Positions 1 through 9,002 of a stretch of 64,000 nt of DNA are shown one piece after another. Under the pieces are notes generated by a model. It ran no database searches. It was not told the origin of the DNA and was given only the letters and a program-made list of their open reading frames with translations. The position numbers and the translations under genes were made by a program. How positions within the stretch are numbered: the first letter of the stretch is position 1; each line of letters opens with the position of its first letter. Origin of the DNA: Pedobacter terrae (GTDB lineage: Bacteria; Bacteroidota; Bacteroidia; Sphingobacteriales; Sphingobacteriaceae); contig NZ_FNCH01000002.1 of assembly GCF_900100705.1 (NCBI RefSeq), positions 186,001 through 250,000 of the forward strand, read 5' to 3'.

Positions 1-999
1 CTAACGGCTCCTGATGTCCCTACTGCCATCCAGCTTACCAATAATCAGCTTTCTGCTTTCATAGCCGGCGGTACGAACCTGCTTGACTTATGGAAGTATA
101 ATTTGGTTAACCCTACGGCGCTGATCGACATCAACCAGCTGGCCGCACTCTCAGAATTCCGTGAACTTGAAAATGGAGGTTTCCGGCTGGGCGCTGCTGT
201 AAAAAACGCCGAAACCGCTTACCATCCTATAATCGAATCCCGATATCCCCTGTTGTCCAGAGCTATACTGGCAGGTGCTTCGGCGCAGATCCGCAACATG
301 GCCAGCAACGGGGGTAACCTGCTCCAGCGTACGCGCTGTTATTATTTTTATGATCATCAGGTACCCTGCAACAAAAGAATCCCGGGATCGGGTTGTCCGG
401 CCAGGGATGGTTATAACAGGATGCATGCCATCCTCGGGGCCAGTGAAGCCTGTATTGCAGTGTTCCCATCGGATATGTGCGTAGCATTGGCCGCGCTGGA
501 GGCCCGGATAAATATAACCGGTGGGGATGGCGAACGCAGCCTGGCATTTTCAGACTTCCACCGCCTGCCCGGCGAAAGGCCCGATCTTGACAACAACCTG
601 AAACCAGGTGAACTTATTACCTCAATAGATCTGCCCGCAAAAGGTTTTCCCCTAAACTATTCCTACCTCAAACTCCGTGACCGCCACTCTTATGCTTTTG
701 CACTGGTTTCGGTAGCTACGGCACTGGAAATGGATGGCAATACCATCAAAGAGGCGAGGATTGCCCTCGGCGGGGTGGCCCACAAACCCTGGCGTTCCCT
801 GGAAGCAGAAGAATTTCTCCGGGAAAAAACGGCATGCCGTGAAAACTTTGCTGCCGCGGCAGATATTATTCTTCAGGGAGCAGTAGGACTTGAATATAAC
901 CGTTTCAAGATCAAACTTGCAAAAAATGCCATTATACGCAACGGCATGATGGCAATCGATCCGGATTCACAGCTTCCCGGCGCACAACCCTCCTTGTAA
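1..999 (+). CDS. paoB: Aldehyde/xanthine oxidoreductase FAD-binding subunit (PaoB/YagS-like), 5' end outside window
   Basis: This is the medium FAD-binding subunit of a heterotrimeric periplasmic-type molybdenum aldehyde oxidoreductase; it passes electrons from the [2Fe-2S] subunit to FAD. The frame is open from base 1, so the start and about the first few dozen residues are missing. The FAD-binding motif IAGGTNLLDL is visible near visible residue 22. A cysteine-rich insert (RCYYFYD, then PCNKRIPGSGCPA, about visible residues 110-132) matches the extra [4Fe-4S] site typical of PaoB-type subunits. The C-terminal CO-dehydrogenase flavoprotein domain follows. The gene is 22 bases before the molybdenum subunit gene and clearly in one operon with it. 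The small iron-sulfur subunit gene (paoA) is expected upstream, outside the window. The family is clear; the physiological aldehyde cannot be told. Confidence 0.88.
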   Translation, partial: LTAPDVPTAIQLTNNQLSAFIAGGTNLLDLWKYNLVNPTALIDINQLAALSEFRELENGGFRLGAAVKNAETAYHPIIESRYPLLSRAILAGASAQIRNMASNGGNLLQRTRCYYFYDHQVPCNKRIPGSGCPARDGYNRMHAILGASEACIAVFPSDMCVALAALEARINITGGDGERSLAFSDFHRLPGERPDLDNNLKPGELITSIDLPAKGFPLNYSYLKLRDRHSYAFALVSVATALEMDGNTIKEARIALGGVAHKPWRSLEAEEFLREKTACRENFAAAADIILQGAVGLEYNRFKIKLAKNAIIRNGMMAIDPDSQLPGAQPSL

Positions 1000-1021
1000 T
1001 AAAATACCTAATAAGATCAAG

Positions 1022-3259
1022 ATGAATACAGATAAAAACGTAGGCCGGCCGCTGAGCCGTTTGGAGGGAAGGGAAAAAGTTACCGGATCGGCCAGGTATG
1101 CTGCCGAACATCCACTGGAGGGCGTGCTGCACGGCTATGTGGTGAGCAGCCCGATCACCAAAGGAAAGATCGTGGAAATCGATACCCTGGAAGCTATGGC
1201 CATACCCGGTGTGGTGGATATCCTCTCGCACCTCAATCGCCCCAAACTTGCCTGGTTCGATCTGCAGTATACTGATATGGACGCCCCTCCTGGAACCGTT
1301 TTCAAACCACTTTATGATGAAAACATCCTCTATAATGGTCAGCCTATTGCGCTGGTCGTTGCCCGCGACTTCGAGACGGCCAGGTATGCATCCACCAGAA
1401 TAGTTTTCCGCTACCATCAGGAGCCGCACCAAACGTGCCTGGAAAAACATCTGGATAAGGCCAGAGCGCCTAAAAAAGGACTGGCTACTGCACTTAAACC
1501 ACCACCGCCGCCACCGACAGGGGACTTTGAAAACGCGTTCGAAAACGCTGCAGTTAAGGTAAGCTCAGAATATCGCCACGGTACCGAGCACCATAACCCC
1601 ATTGAACTCTTTGCAACCACAACCCTTTTTCAAGGGGATGGAAAGCTGACCATTTACGATAAAACCCAGGGCACGATTAATAACCAGCTTTTTATTGCCA
1701 ATGTATTCGGACTCCATTATAAGGACGTTAGGGTACTTGCTCCGTTTGTAGGGGGTGCATTCGGTTCTGGGCTCAGGCCGCAGTACCAGTTGTTCCTGTG
1801 CGTAATGGCAGCCCTGCATTTAAAAAGCAATGTACGCGTGGTACTGGACAGAAAGCAGATGTTCTCCTTTAGCCACAGGCCGCCGGCAGTACAGCAGATG
1901 CGTTTTGCCACCGACATCAACGGAAGACTCATTGCGCTTGGCCACAGCACATTCGCCGAAACCTCGAATTTCGAAGACTATACCGAACCCACTTCCAACT
2001 GGAGCCATAAACTCTACCCTGCCCCCAATACGCTTTTTGAACAAAAGGTTGTCCCGTTGGATGTTTATACCCCCATGGATATGCGCGCACCCGGGGGTAG
2101 CACAGCACTCCATGCCATTGAATGCACAATGGATGAACTGGCCTATAAGCTTAATATAGATCCTTTGGAACTCCGCCTGCTCAACTATTCGGATGTTGAT
2201 CCCTCGGCAGGAAAACCATATACCAGCAAAGCGCTCAGGGAATGCTACCTTAAGGCAGCAGCAAAATTCGGATGGGATAAACGCAGTGCTGAACCACGTA
2301 GCATGCAGCGCGGCAATAAACTGGTGGGTTACGGCATGGCAACCGGGATTTGGGATGCCTTCCAGTTTCCCTCGAGGGTGCAAATCATGATCAACAGCGA
2401 AGGAAAAATGATAGTCGACAATGCCACTACAGATATTGGTACAGGAACCCTAACGGTGATGACCCAGATTGCAGCAGATGAACTGGGACTGGAGATGGCC
2501 GATGTGGAATTCAGATACGGGGACAGCAAAAAACCCTTTTCCATGTTCCAGGGCGGATCAGCGATCACCTCCTCGACAGGGGTTGCCATTGTGATTGCCG
2601 CCAGATCGATGCGTAAAAAACTGTTAAAAAAAGCAGCAGAGATGGACGGTTCCCCTTTCAGGAAGGCAAAGGAAGAAGAGGTTGTGTTTTCTTCGGGCCA
2701 TATCCATCTTAAAAACGATCCAACCATAAACATAAGTCTGAAAGACATCGTTGCCTTTAACAAAGGTGCGGCCATCAGGACCACAAAAATGGGCAGGCCC
2801 CACATGCTCAAACTGCGAAAATACAGCCTGGCCACACACAGCGCTTCGTTTGTGGAGGTGGAGGTTGACCGCGATCTGGGAACCATCACCCTCACCCGGG
2901 CAGTAACCGCTGTCGCAGCGGGAAAAATCATCAATCCCAAAACAGCTAAAAGCCAGATCCTTGGCTCAATGGTCTGGGGTATCAGTAAGGCACTCCATGA
3001 GGAATCCATTATGGATCCGCACCTTGGCAAATACATCAATGCCAACCTGGGAGAATACCATATCCCAGTACATGCCGACATCGGCGAACTGGATGTGATA
3101 TTTGCCGATGAAAAAGACAACCTGATCAATGAGCTGGGCACCAAGGGTGTCGGTGAAATCGGATTGGTAGGCATGCCGGCCGCAATCTCCAATGCCATTT
3201 ACCATGCCACCGGCAAACGTATTTACAGGCTTCCGGTCCATTTCGATGAACTGATCTGA
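1022..3259 (+). CDS. paoC: Aldehyde oxidoreductase molybdenum-binding subunit (PaoC/YagR-like)
   Basis: This is the catalytic large subunit of the xanthine oxidase family. It binds the molybdenum cofactor and oxidises aldehydes to carboxylic acids. At 745 residues it has the usual length. It starts with the ald_Xan_dh N-terminal a/b-hammerhead region (GREKVTGSARYAAEHP), has the cofactor-binding GGAFGSG near residue 242, and ends with GTKGVGEIG around residue 700, which carries the conserved catalytic glutamate. A proline-rich loop (KPPPPPPTG, near residue 160) interrupts the N-terminal part. It follows paoB by 22 bases with the ATG after an A-rich leader. Maturation would need an XdhC/PaoD-like chaperone, which is not seen here. 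Confidence 0.9.
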   Translation: MNTDKNVGRPLSRLEGREKVTGSARYAAEHPLEGVLHGYVVSSPITKGKIVEIDTLEAMAIPGVVDILSHLNRPKLAWFDLQYTDMDAPPGTVFKPLYDENILYNGQPIALVVARDFETARYASTRIVFRYHQEPHQTCLEKHLDKARAPKKGLATALKPPPPPPTGDFENAFENAAVKVSSEYRHGTEHHNPIELFATTTLFQGDGKLTIYDKTQGTINNQLFIANVFGLHYKDVRVLAPFVGGAFGSGLRPQYQLFLCVMAALHLKSNVRVVLDRKQMFSFSHRPPAVQQMRFATDINGRLIALGHSTFAETSNFEDYTEPTSNWSHKLYPAPNTLFEQKVVPLDVYTPMDMRAPGGSTALHAIECTMDELAYKLNIDPLELRLLNYSDVDPSAGKPYTSKALRECYLKAAAKFGWDKRSAEPRSMQRGNKLVGYGMATGIWDAFQFPSRVQIMINSEGKMIVDNATTDIGTGTLTVMTQIAADELGLEMADVEFRYGDSKKPFSMFQGGSAITSSTGVAIVIAARSMRKKLLKKAAEMDGSPFRKAKEEEVVFSSGHIHLKNDPTINISLKDIVAFNKGAAIRTTKMGRPHMLKLRKYSLATHSASFVEVEVDRDLGTITLTRAVTAVAAGKIINPKTAKSQILGSMVWGISKALHEESIMDPHLGKYINANLGEYHIPVHADIGELDVIFADEKDNLINELGTKGVGEIGLVGMPAAISNAIYHATGKRIYRLPVHFDELI

Positions 3260-3377
3260 CCGCCGGCAACAAAGCCAGGGAAAACGATAGCAAAGTGGTA
3301 AAAGAGCAAGAACTGAAGGGATTAAACGGCAACAAAGATATCAAGGCCGGGCGTTTGCCCCAGCTTTAAAGGAACGA

Positions 3378-3398
3378 CCGCTTTTAGCGGCCTTTTCA
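3378..3398 (+). terminator. Possible weak terminator after paoC
   Basis: A short hairpin (CCGCT, loop TTT, AGCGG) at 3378-3390 is followed by CCTTTTCATTTTTT. It lies between paoC and the next gene. The stem is only five base pairs, so the call is tentative. Confidence 0.35.
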
Positions 3399-3421
3399 TT
3401 TTTTAAACCAAATCAATAAAA

Positions 3422-3880
3422 ATGAGTATACAGAATATAGATGCACTGGGTTCCCTTTTAAATGCAGATGAGCTGAGCTCGCTTAAAAAAGCGGCAGAAC
3501 GGCACTCGCAGCAGTCAACTATGGATTTCAAAATCGTTTCAGTTGACGATAAGATTGTAGAAATAGAGACAAGTCAAGGGGAAACAGCCTCAGGAAAATA
3601 TGCTACCCAACAGGTGCTGCTAAAAAGAACAGAAGAATTATTCAAAAAAAGGCTTCCTGGATTGGAGCTGCAGATTACGGCTAATGCTGTTGTACCCTCT
3701 CCTGCTGATGTGGTTGATGTTCCATGGATTGATCAGAAAATGCAGGAAAAGGGTCTGCGGATCAAGCAGATTGCCTTTGAAACGGGTATTGACCGCGAAA
3801 GTATTTCGGACTGGGTGACAGGTAAAAAAGCTATGGGCAAAACCGTTAAGGCGATGTTTTATTTTTACCTGTCTAGATAA
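3422..3880 (+). CDS. Small protein with C-terminal XRE-like helix-turn-helix
   Basis: A 152-residue soluble protein of unknown role. The C-terminal 50 residues (from WIDQKMQEKGLRIKQIAFETG to VTGKKAMG) read like an XRE/Cro-type helix-turn-helix: a first helix, an I-A-x-E-T-G-I-D turn and a recognition helix RESISDWVTG. The N-terminal 90 residues are charged and unrecognised. The ATG sits after an AATCAATAAAA leader. The next gene follows 61 bases downstream on the same strand, so the two may be cotranscribed. Transcription regulation or an antitoxin-like role are both possible. Confidence 0.6.
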   Translation: MSIQNIDALGSLLNADELSSLKKAAERHSQQSTMDFKIVSVDDKIVEIETSQGETASGKYATQQVLLKRTEELFKKRLPGLELQITANAVVPSPADVVDVPWIDQKMQEKGLRIKQIAFETGIDRESISDWVTGKKAMGKTVKAMFYFYLSR

Positions 3881-3941
3881 TTTGCAGATCAGTCAATCCA
3901 AATGGAGAAATTAAATCATAAACCATATACAACAGATTAAA

Positions 3942-4235
3942 ATGAGAGAACAAGGCAAAAGCATGCAGCCGTTTGAAATGGATATCGATCAGGATGGTGA
4001 GCGTAAAACAATCAGGATACAGCAGGAAAACGGTGTATTTGAGATTATTCATGATGGACGCGTGATCGGCGCACTCAGGCCTCCGGGTGAAGAGTGGCAG
4101 CTGCTTGATTATAGCGAGATTACCCGTAAGATTGCCTTGTTTGAACCCGATCTTGAATCTGAAAAAAAAGGGATCGAATTGCACTCACCCCTGGTCAACC
4201 AGATCGTTGGTGAGATTGAGAATCACCTGAAATAG
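3942..4235 (+). CDS. Hypothetical protein, 97 aa
   Basis: A small acidic protein of 97 residues that I do not recognise. It alternates short beta-like stretches (RKTIRIQQENGVFEIIHDGRV) with a C-terminal helix, with no signal peptide or membrane segment. It follows the HTH gene by 61 bases in the same direction and precedes the imuA relic. Reading-frame integrity and its place in a same-strand pair are the main support. Confidence 0.55.
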   Translation: MREQGKSMQPFEMDIDQDGERKTIRIQQENGVFEIIHDGRVIGALRPPGEEWQLLDYSEITRKIALFEPDLESEKKGIELHSPLVNQIVGEIENHLK

Positions 4236-4255
4236 CCGCTAAGTTAAACGGAAAA

Positions 4256-4523
4256 GGATGGTTATGGATCACAGAAGAAGCGAGGAAATCCGATGGCCTT
4301 GCAACTGTAGTGGCCGAGGTTAACCAGCTGCAGCCTTATCTAATCATGCAGGCTGCAGCTGGCGGTAGAATTCAGTGGCGTTACCGGTTTTATCCTTCGG
4401 AAAGATGGAAATAAAACAGCCGGTACAGTGGCTTCCGCAAGATGCAACATCAGTCCACGGCCTTCCCATACCGAAAAAGGAACGGCCGGCCTTTCCGCTA
4501 TATCCCGTGCGACCATCCTTTAA
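4256..4523 (+). pseudogene. Relic of imuA (internal and 3' part, frameshifted)
   Basis: Translation of this stretch gives GWLWITEEARKSDGLATVVAEVNQLQ, which matches the intact ImuA at 43719-44456 (VLWITEEALKCEGLAAVVAEVN). After a frameshift near 4345 it continues RLQLAVEFSGVTGFILRKDGNKT, matching RLQLAVEASGVTGFILRKDENKT. It ends in a stop at 4521-4523. The 5' half of the gene is missing and there is no imuB or dnaE2 next to it. It is a dead fragment of a second imuA copy, diverged enough that it is not a fresh duplication. Confidence 0.82.
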
Positions 4524-4620
4524 AAACACCAAAAAAGGATGATTTGGTGATGTTCTTTTTTAAAAAGAATTGAGCAATTGCAATCAGGCAAATCCGCCAG
4601 ATGGTTTATCTTGCTGATAT

Positions 4621-5052
4621 TTAGAAAAAGATATCTATGTAGTCCGTTGTCATGCCATCACAATTCAGCATTTGTTGTAAGCGCCAGTATTTTCGCTTTC
4701 CGGAAGCTTTAAATACCACAAGACCGTTGCTTTCACAAGGTTGCCCGCTATTGATATCAGCTATCCTTGATACGATTTTACCATTGAATTTAAGCAGCCG
4801 CCCCACTACAATAAAAGTTCCTTTGATGGTCACATATTCATTTTTAGTTTTATCCCTTTGCTCACCTTCAATACTGTACTCGTTATCACCTATCGATTTG
4901 ATGATAACTTTTCCGGGCTTATTATTCTTATCAAAAGTAATCCATTGAATGGTAAATGCATGAGATCCAGTCCTTACTTTACCCGGATTTGCCTGATAAG
5001 CAAAACTGAATAGAGGTACTATCAGTAAAATAATATATACTATATTTCTCAT
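4621..5052 (-). CDS. Small secreted hypothetical protein
   Basis: A 143-residue protein with an N-terminal signal peptide (MRNIVYIILLIVPLFSFAYQ, hydrophobic core then A-Y-Q) and a predominantly beta-strand mature part. Two cysteines in the mature part (in GQPCESNG and MLNCDGM) could form a disulfide. I do not recognise the family. It stands alone between the imuA relic and a long stretch without genes. Confidence 0.6.
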   Translation of the reverse strand: MRNIVYIILLIVPLFSFAYQANPGKVRTGSHAFTIQWITFDKNNKPGKVIIKSIGDNEYSIEGEQRDKTKNEYVTIKGTFIVVGRLLKFNGKIVSRIADINSGQPCESNGLVVFKASGKRKYWRLQQMLNCDGMTTDYIDIFF

Positions 5053-5768
5053 TCTGTTTGATATTGATCGTTTAATTTTATTTTATCTATTACATATACA
5101 AAAAGAAACCTCTTTAGATTTATTTTTCTATACATTCTTTTCGGTACATCTTTTTGAAACCAAAAAATTCCGAAAACTGACGCAATTTTTTTCAAAATGT
5201 AAATGCTATATTTTTCACGGCGACATCAGGTATATGATACGAAGTAAAGAAAAAAAATGACGCAAATGACGATGCTGGGATAACATTGGCTGATGTATCA
5301 GCTGCAATCGTTTCTATTCACAAGTAACTTGTGATCCGCTCTTAGTTTACTTACCGTGGTCTCAGCTTATTTAGACCAAAACATAATGGTATCATATACA
5401 AACTGAACTTTCCCCTATCTTCGTATTTTGAAAACAAACCATCAATCCTGGACATCAGATCTTCCAATGCTACTCCTGCTTGTGGACAATATGATGAAGA
5501 TTTTAATCTGCCCTTTAGTCCATTCAAGTCGAACATCTGGCTGTTCTCTATAGTTGCTGATTCAATTTCTTGCGGTAAAAAAAATCGGATATTATTTTTT
5601 CGTCAACATTTCGGTGGTTAGCTTAGATGGGGATCCAAATTTATTTGCACTATCGCCAGTTTGATAATATACGGGTAGCAAACGTTACGACAATTTCGTT
5701 TCCGTTTGGATCGGTTCAACTACGCTGATTTTCCAGCTAAAGCTTTGTTTAAATTTGACATTTTTCGT
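5053..5768. other. Stretch without a convincing gene
   Basis: AT-rich, about 700 bases. A 61-codon minus-strand frame at 5351-5536 (beginning MFDLNGLKGRLKSS) is the only moderately protein-like sequence; it has no context or recognisable motif and may be a remnant. Nothing else supportable is seen before the tRNA. Confidence 0.5.
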
Positions 5769-5841
5769 CGGGATGAGAAGATTCGAACTTCCGACCTCCA
5801 GCACCCCATGCTGGCGCGATACCTGGCTACGCTACATCCCG
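5769..5841 (-). tRNA. tRNA-Pro (anticodon GGG)
   Basis: On the minus strand the sequence folds as a complete cloverleaf: acceptor CGGGATG/CATCCCG, D stem GCG/CGC, anticodon stem CCAGC/GCTGG with loop ATGGGGT (anticodon GGG), T arm GGAAG-TTCGAAT-CTTCT. CCA is not encoded. The length is 73 bases. The plus-strand open frames across it are artefacts of the tRNA sequence. Confidence 0.93.
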
Positions 5842-6262
5842 ATAGTAATGTTCTCAAATTTCAGTCGCAAATATATGATTTGGAGAATAAAAATCAAGAA
5901 CAACTATCGATTATTCCAGACAAAACCACACAGGATGAAACAAATATAATATTGGCTATCTTAAAATGATAGAAACGCAAATAGCAGAACCGTACATCAA
6001 TGTGGAGGATTGCGTTTCAGATCGGCTTTTATCCAATGAGCCAACCTTGGTATAGCAATCCACCTATTTGGGTTCAACACGCGCAGTTATACCGCTGGCA
6101 CCAGTGTTCCATAAAGTTCCAGTGGCGGGATCACATCAGGCCATATCACCGGCTGCTATTCGCCGGATTGTGCGTAGAATGCACTTGCTGATAGGGAAAA
6201 GATTATGATGGTAGAAAGTAAACTCACCGTGATTTAATTTCGTTCTGGCAATAAAAACCTGA
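5842..6262. other. Stretch without a convincing gene
   Basis: About 420 bases upstream of tRNA-Pro. It should contain the tRNA promoter on the minus strand, but no clear element is recognised. Short open frames at 6000-6191 have no protein-like features. Confidence 0.45.
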
Positions 6263-6740
6263 TTAATAAGGTATATGCTCCTTCTTTAATTTCAAAGCTA
6301 CCTTTTTGATTTTTGGTAATAAAATCAACATAACAATTACCAATATTACCCCGATAAGCATCAGGTTATAATAATCGCGGGTGGCCCTCGCCAATATCTG
6401 TTGTCCTACCATTTTATTAAGATAGCTTGCTGATAAAGCTTTAGCAGCATACATATCATTTCCTGCTGTGGCATATTCGTTTTGAATATCCATTAAGGTA
6501 ACAGGTAAATGCGGATTAATTTCCGTGATGGTTTCCCTCACTTTTTCCCTCACGGCTGACTTCGCAAATAATTGAAGTTCATTGCTAACGGCCAGACTTA
6601 CAGTAAAACCAATAAACCGCGCCAATATCCCGATGAGTGATGCATTTACAGCAATAGCTGGAGGAGCAGATGAGTTTGTAAATGAGAATATCGGGACAAA
6701 CAGTACACCTGTTGCAACCCCATCGGTACGTGAACACCTA
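6263..6740 (-). pseudogene. 3' fragment of an MFS (DHA2/EmrB-type) transporter
   Basis: The minus-strand frame encodes only the C-terminal part of a multidrug-transporter-like membrane protein: GVATGVLFVPIFSF, then IAVNASLIGILARFIGF, the loop PHLPVTLMDIQNEYATAGND, a final membrane helix YYNLMLIGVILVIVMLILL and a basic tail KKVALKLKKEHIPY. In-frame coding continues upstream of the first ATG (6625) to about 6740, where similarity ends near the start of the divergent GlxA-like gene. A full DHA2 protein has about 500 residues, so some two thirds is missing. It is a truncated remnant, unlikely to be functional. Confidence 0.65.
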
Positions 6741-6792
6741 CACGGCTATGCGAAAGTCTTTAGGTTTGTGTCTAAACTGTTAACTTTGAAAA

Positions 6793-7710
6793 ATGAGCGC
6801 TAACCGTGTTATATTTTTCATATTTGATCATGTTCACCTTTTGGACCTGGCTGGTGCGGTAACTGTTTTTTATGAGTCCGGGTGCTGCGGCAATAATTAC
6901 GAGATACGTTATGTTTCTCCATATCACAAACCGGTAACCTCATCAGGTCTTGGATTTTCAAATATTGAGCCACTAAAATCAGTAACAGTTAATAAGAATG
7001 ACATGGTTATTGTGGCCGGAATGGAGATCAAAAAATGGGACAGAGCAGATGATCACCTTTGGATACCCTGGCTACAGGATGCTGCTGCAACCGGTGCCAC
7101 CATATCCTCAATTTGTACTGCAGCATTTGCGCTTGCTGCTGCCGGACTTTTAAACGGGCACACTTGCACAACGCATTGGGCATGGACCGCAGCTTTACAA
7201 CGAGAATATCCCCTCCTTAAAGTAATAGAGAATAAACTATTTGTACAAAGTGGCCGGATATTTACCAGTGCGGGAATTTCCACGGGTATTGACCTGGCGC
7301 TATATTTTATTGAAGAGCAGCACGGGGCTGCTTTTGCATGCGTTGTAGCAAAGGACATGGTTGTTTATATCCGCAGAGATGGCATGGAAGCACAAAACAG
7401 CATTTACTTGCAAAACAGGCAGCATATTAACCATTCAATACATATGGTTCAGGATTATATTACCAGGCATTTGCATGAGAAGCTCATCATAGATGAATTG
7501 GCCCAATTGGTCTTTATTAGTCCGCGTAATCTTACACGTTTATTCAAATCTGTCACAGGAATCACGATCGGAAAATATATACAGTCGTTAAGACAGGAAA
7601 AGGCAAAGCAACTACTTAAAACCAATCATAAATTAGCCTGGGTAGCGAAAGAATGTGGTTTTAGCAATCCTGCTCAGCTGAGAAAGATAATTAAAGAAGC
7701 ACAACATTGA
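6793..7710 (+). CDS. GlxA-family transcriptional regulator (DJ-1/PfpI domain plus AraC HTH)
   Basis: A 305-residue regulator with an N-terminal DJ-1/PfpI-like amidotransferase fold (residues 1-185) and a C-terminal AraC-type DNA-binding domain with two helix-turn-helices (about 205-305: LIIDELAQLVFISPRNLTRL and LAWVAKECGFSNPAQL). The nucleophile-elbow region reads SSICTAAFALAAAG; the cysteine is retained, though in this family the domain usually acts as a ligand sensor. It starts at an ATG after TTTGAAAA and is followed 93 bases later by another DJ-1/PfpI gene, suggesting shared regulation. Its target is likely the adjacent gene or itself. Confidence 0.85.
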   Translation: MSANRVIFFIFDHVHLLDLAGAVTVFYESGCCGNNYEIRYVSPYHKPVTSSGLGFSNIEPLKSVTVNKNDMVIVAGMEIKKWDRADDHLWIPWLQDAAATGATISSICTAAFALAAAGLLNGHTCTTHWAWTAALQREYPLLKVIENKLFVQSGRIFTSAGISTGIDLALYFIEEQHGAAFACVVAKDMVVYIRRDGMEAQNSIYLQNRQHINHSIHMVQDYITRHLHEKLIIDELAQLVFISPRNLTRLFKSVTGITIGKYIQSLRQEKAKQLLKTNHKLAWVAKECGFSNPAQLRKIIKEAQH

Positions 7711-7803
7711 CCATGATTATTGCTAAAACTGGCCGGATTGTTACTATGGTTGTCCTGATTTGTTAGCCGTGTTCCGTTAATTTTGGGTTTTAATTAAATA
7801 GCT

Positions 7804-8580
7804 ATGAGATATCTGTTACGCCTATGGTTTTTTATCCCGTGTTTTGTGTTTACGCAAGTTTATGCAACCAGATATGCATGTACTCCTTGTAACTATCCAT
7901 GTGATACCACCACTTATGAGCAACCTGGAGTTTGTAAGCATTGCGGGATGGCGTTAGTCGAGAAAAATCGACAGGCATCAATGGATGAAAAAATTACCGT
8001 TTGCTTTTACTTATATGATGGCGTAGAGATACTTGACTTTGCAGGGCCAATGGAAGTATTTTCCTATGCAGGATTCAAAGTTATCACCGTCGCAAAAACC
8101 AAAGCGCCTCTTATTTCGCAGGGTGTTTTAAAGATCATTCCGGATTACAGTATTAAGGATGCCCCGCAAACAGATATTTTTGCGGTATTTGGTGGTTCAG
8201 ACGAGGTGGCAACTAATGATCCCGAAGTTATCTCCTGGATAAAATCCAGGGACAGCGTCACCAAAAACTATTTTTCTGTTTGCACCGGGGCGTTTATTCT
8301 TGGGAAAGCAGGGTTGCTTGATCAGCTTACCGTTACCACTTTTCACAAAAGCATTACGAATCTCCAAAAGGCCGTCCCGAAAGCTAAAGTGCTTCAAAAT
8401 GTCCGCTATGTTGATAATGGCAGGGTAATCACTACGGCGGGGATATCGGCTGGTATAGATGGTGCTTTACACCTCGTTTCAAAATTAAAAGGCAAAGAAG
8501 TAGCGGAAGCCGTTGCAAAACAAATAGAGTATGATAAGTATTTGCCGGAACAAGGTATTGATCTATCGTCTGCGCCTTAA
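7804..8580 (+). CDS. Exported DJ-1/PfpI-family protein with N-terminal metal-binding-like motif
   Basis: A 258-residue protein. Residues 1-20 form a signal peptide (LWFFIPCFVFTQVYA). Residues 21-55 contain YACTPCNYPCDT and GVCKHCGMALVEK, resembling the heavy-metal-binding domain seen in copper-handling proteins (pattern C-P-x-C ... G-x-C-x-x-C-G-M). The rest (about 60-250) is a DJ-1/PfpI domain with the elbow SVCTGAFILGKAGLL (cysteine kept) and the ITTAGISAGIDGALHLV block typical of the isonitrile hydratase/GlxA-like branch. It lies downstream of the GlxA-like regulator in the same direction. The enzymatic activity is unknown. Confidence 0.78.
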   Translation: MRYLLRLWFFIPCFVFTQVYATRYACTPCNYPCDTTTYEQPGVCKHCGMALVEKNRQASMDEKITVCFYLYDGVEILDFAGPMEVFSYAGFKVITVAKTKAPLISQGVLKIIPDYSIKDAPQTDIFAVFGGSDEVATNDPEVISWIKSRDSVTKNYFSVCTGAFILGKAGLLDQLTVTTFHKSITNLQKAVPKAKVLQNVRYVDNGRVITTAGISAGIDGALHLVSKLKGKEVAEAVAKQIEYDKYLPEQGIDLSSAP

Positions 8581-9002
8581 TTTTTTAAACATCTCAACTA
8601 TGGGTATGATATCACCGCCTTACTGGCTGATGGGGCCTGCTTGTCTTTAGCAGTCCCACCAGCCTTGAAATCTCAGCATGGAAAACAAAGTATTTACAAT
8701 ACTTATCATGGCAATGTAGGCGCTGAGAGACCTACATCCGGCAGATGCCGGACTAAGCTAATTTAAATCGGGGCTAATCATTAATTTGATTATCCCATTA
8801 CGGAAATACGTAATAGATGACCAAAGCTCATGGCGAAGAAGCTTTTTAGCCTGGGTTACCGGCAGATCTTCCAGGTCTCCATAACCGCCTCTGCCCGGTC
8901 ATAAAAAACCAACCGCAATAAGTAAACGTTTGGCATGCTACCAGTAAGCCTTTTCATTTACTTACAGCAAGGATTTGCATCTGATCTGAACAAACCATTG
9001 AG
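8581..9002. other. Stretch without a convincing gene
   Basis: About 420 bases between the DJ-1/PfpI gene and the convergent membrane-protein gene. A short dyad (CATCCGGCAGATGCCGGAC, near 8738-8756) is visible. No open frame with protein character is seen; it is possibly decayed sequence. Confidence 0.4.

Noticed and set aside
2329..3198. Long minus-strand ORF of 289 codons opposite paoC
   Set aside because: It is a shadow frame of the conserved molybdenum subunit; its composition (Ser/Pro-rich with no motif) is typical of antisense frames.
5351..5536. 61-codon minus-strand ORF
   Set aside because: It has no domain, no neighbour context and no clear start signal; it is listed only inside the gene-free stretch.
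5706..5969. Plus-strand open frames across 5706-5969 containing EKIRTSDLQHP-type text
   Set aside because: This is the well-known false protein produced by translating the antisense of a tRNA; the tRNA-Pro gene explains the sequence.
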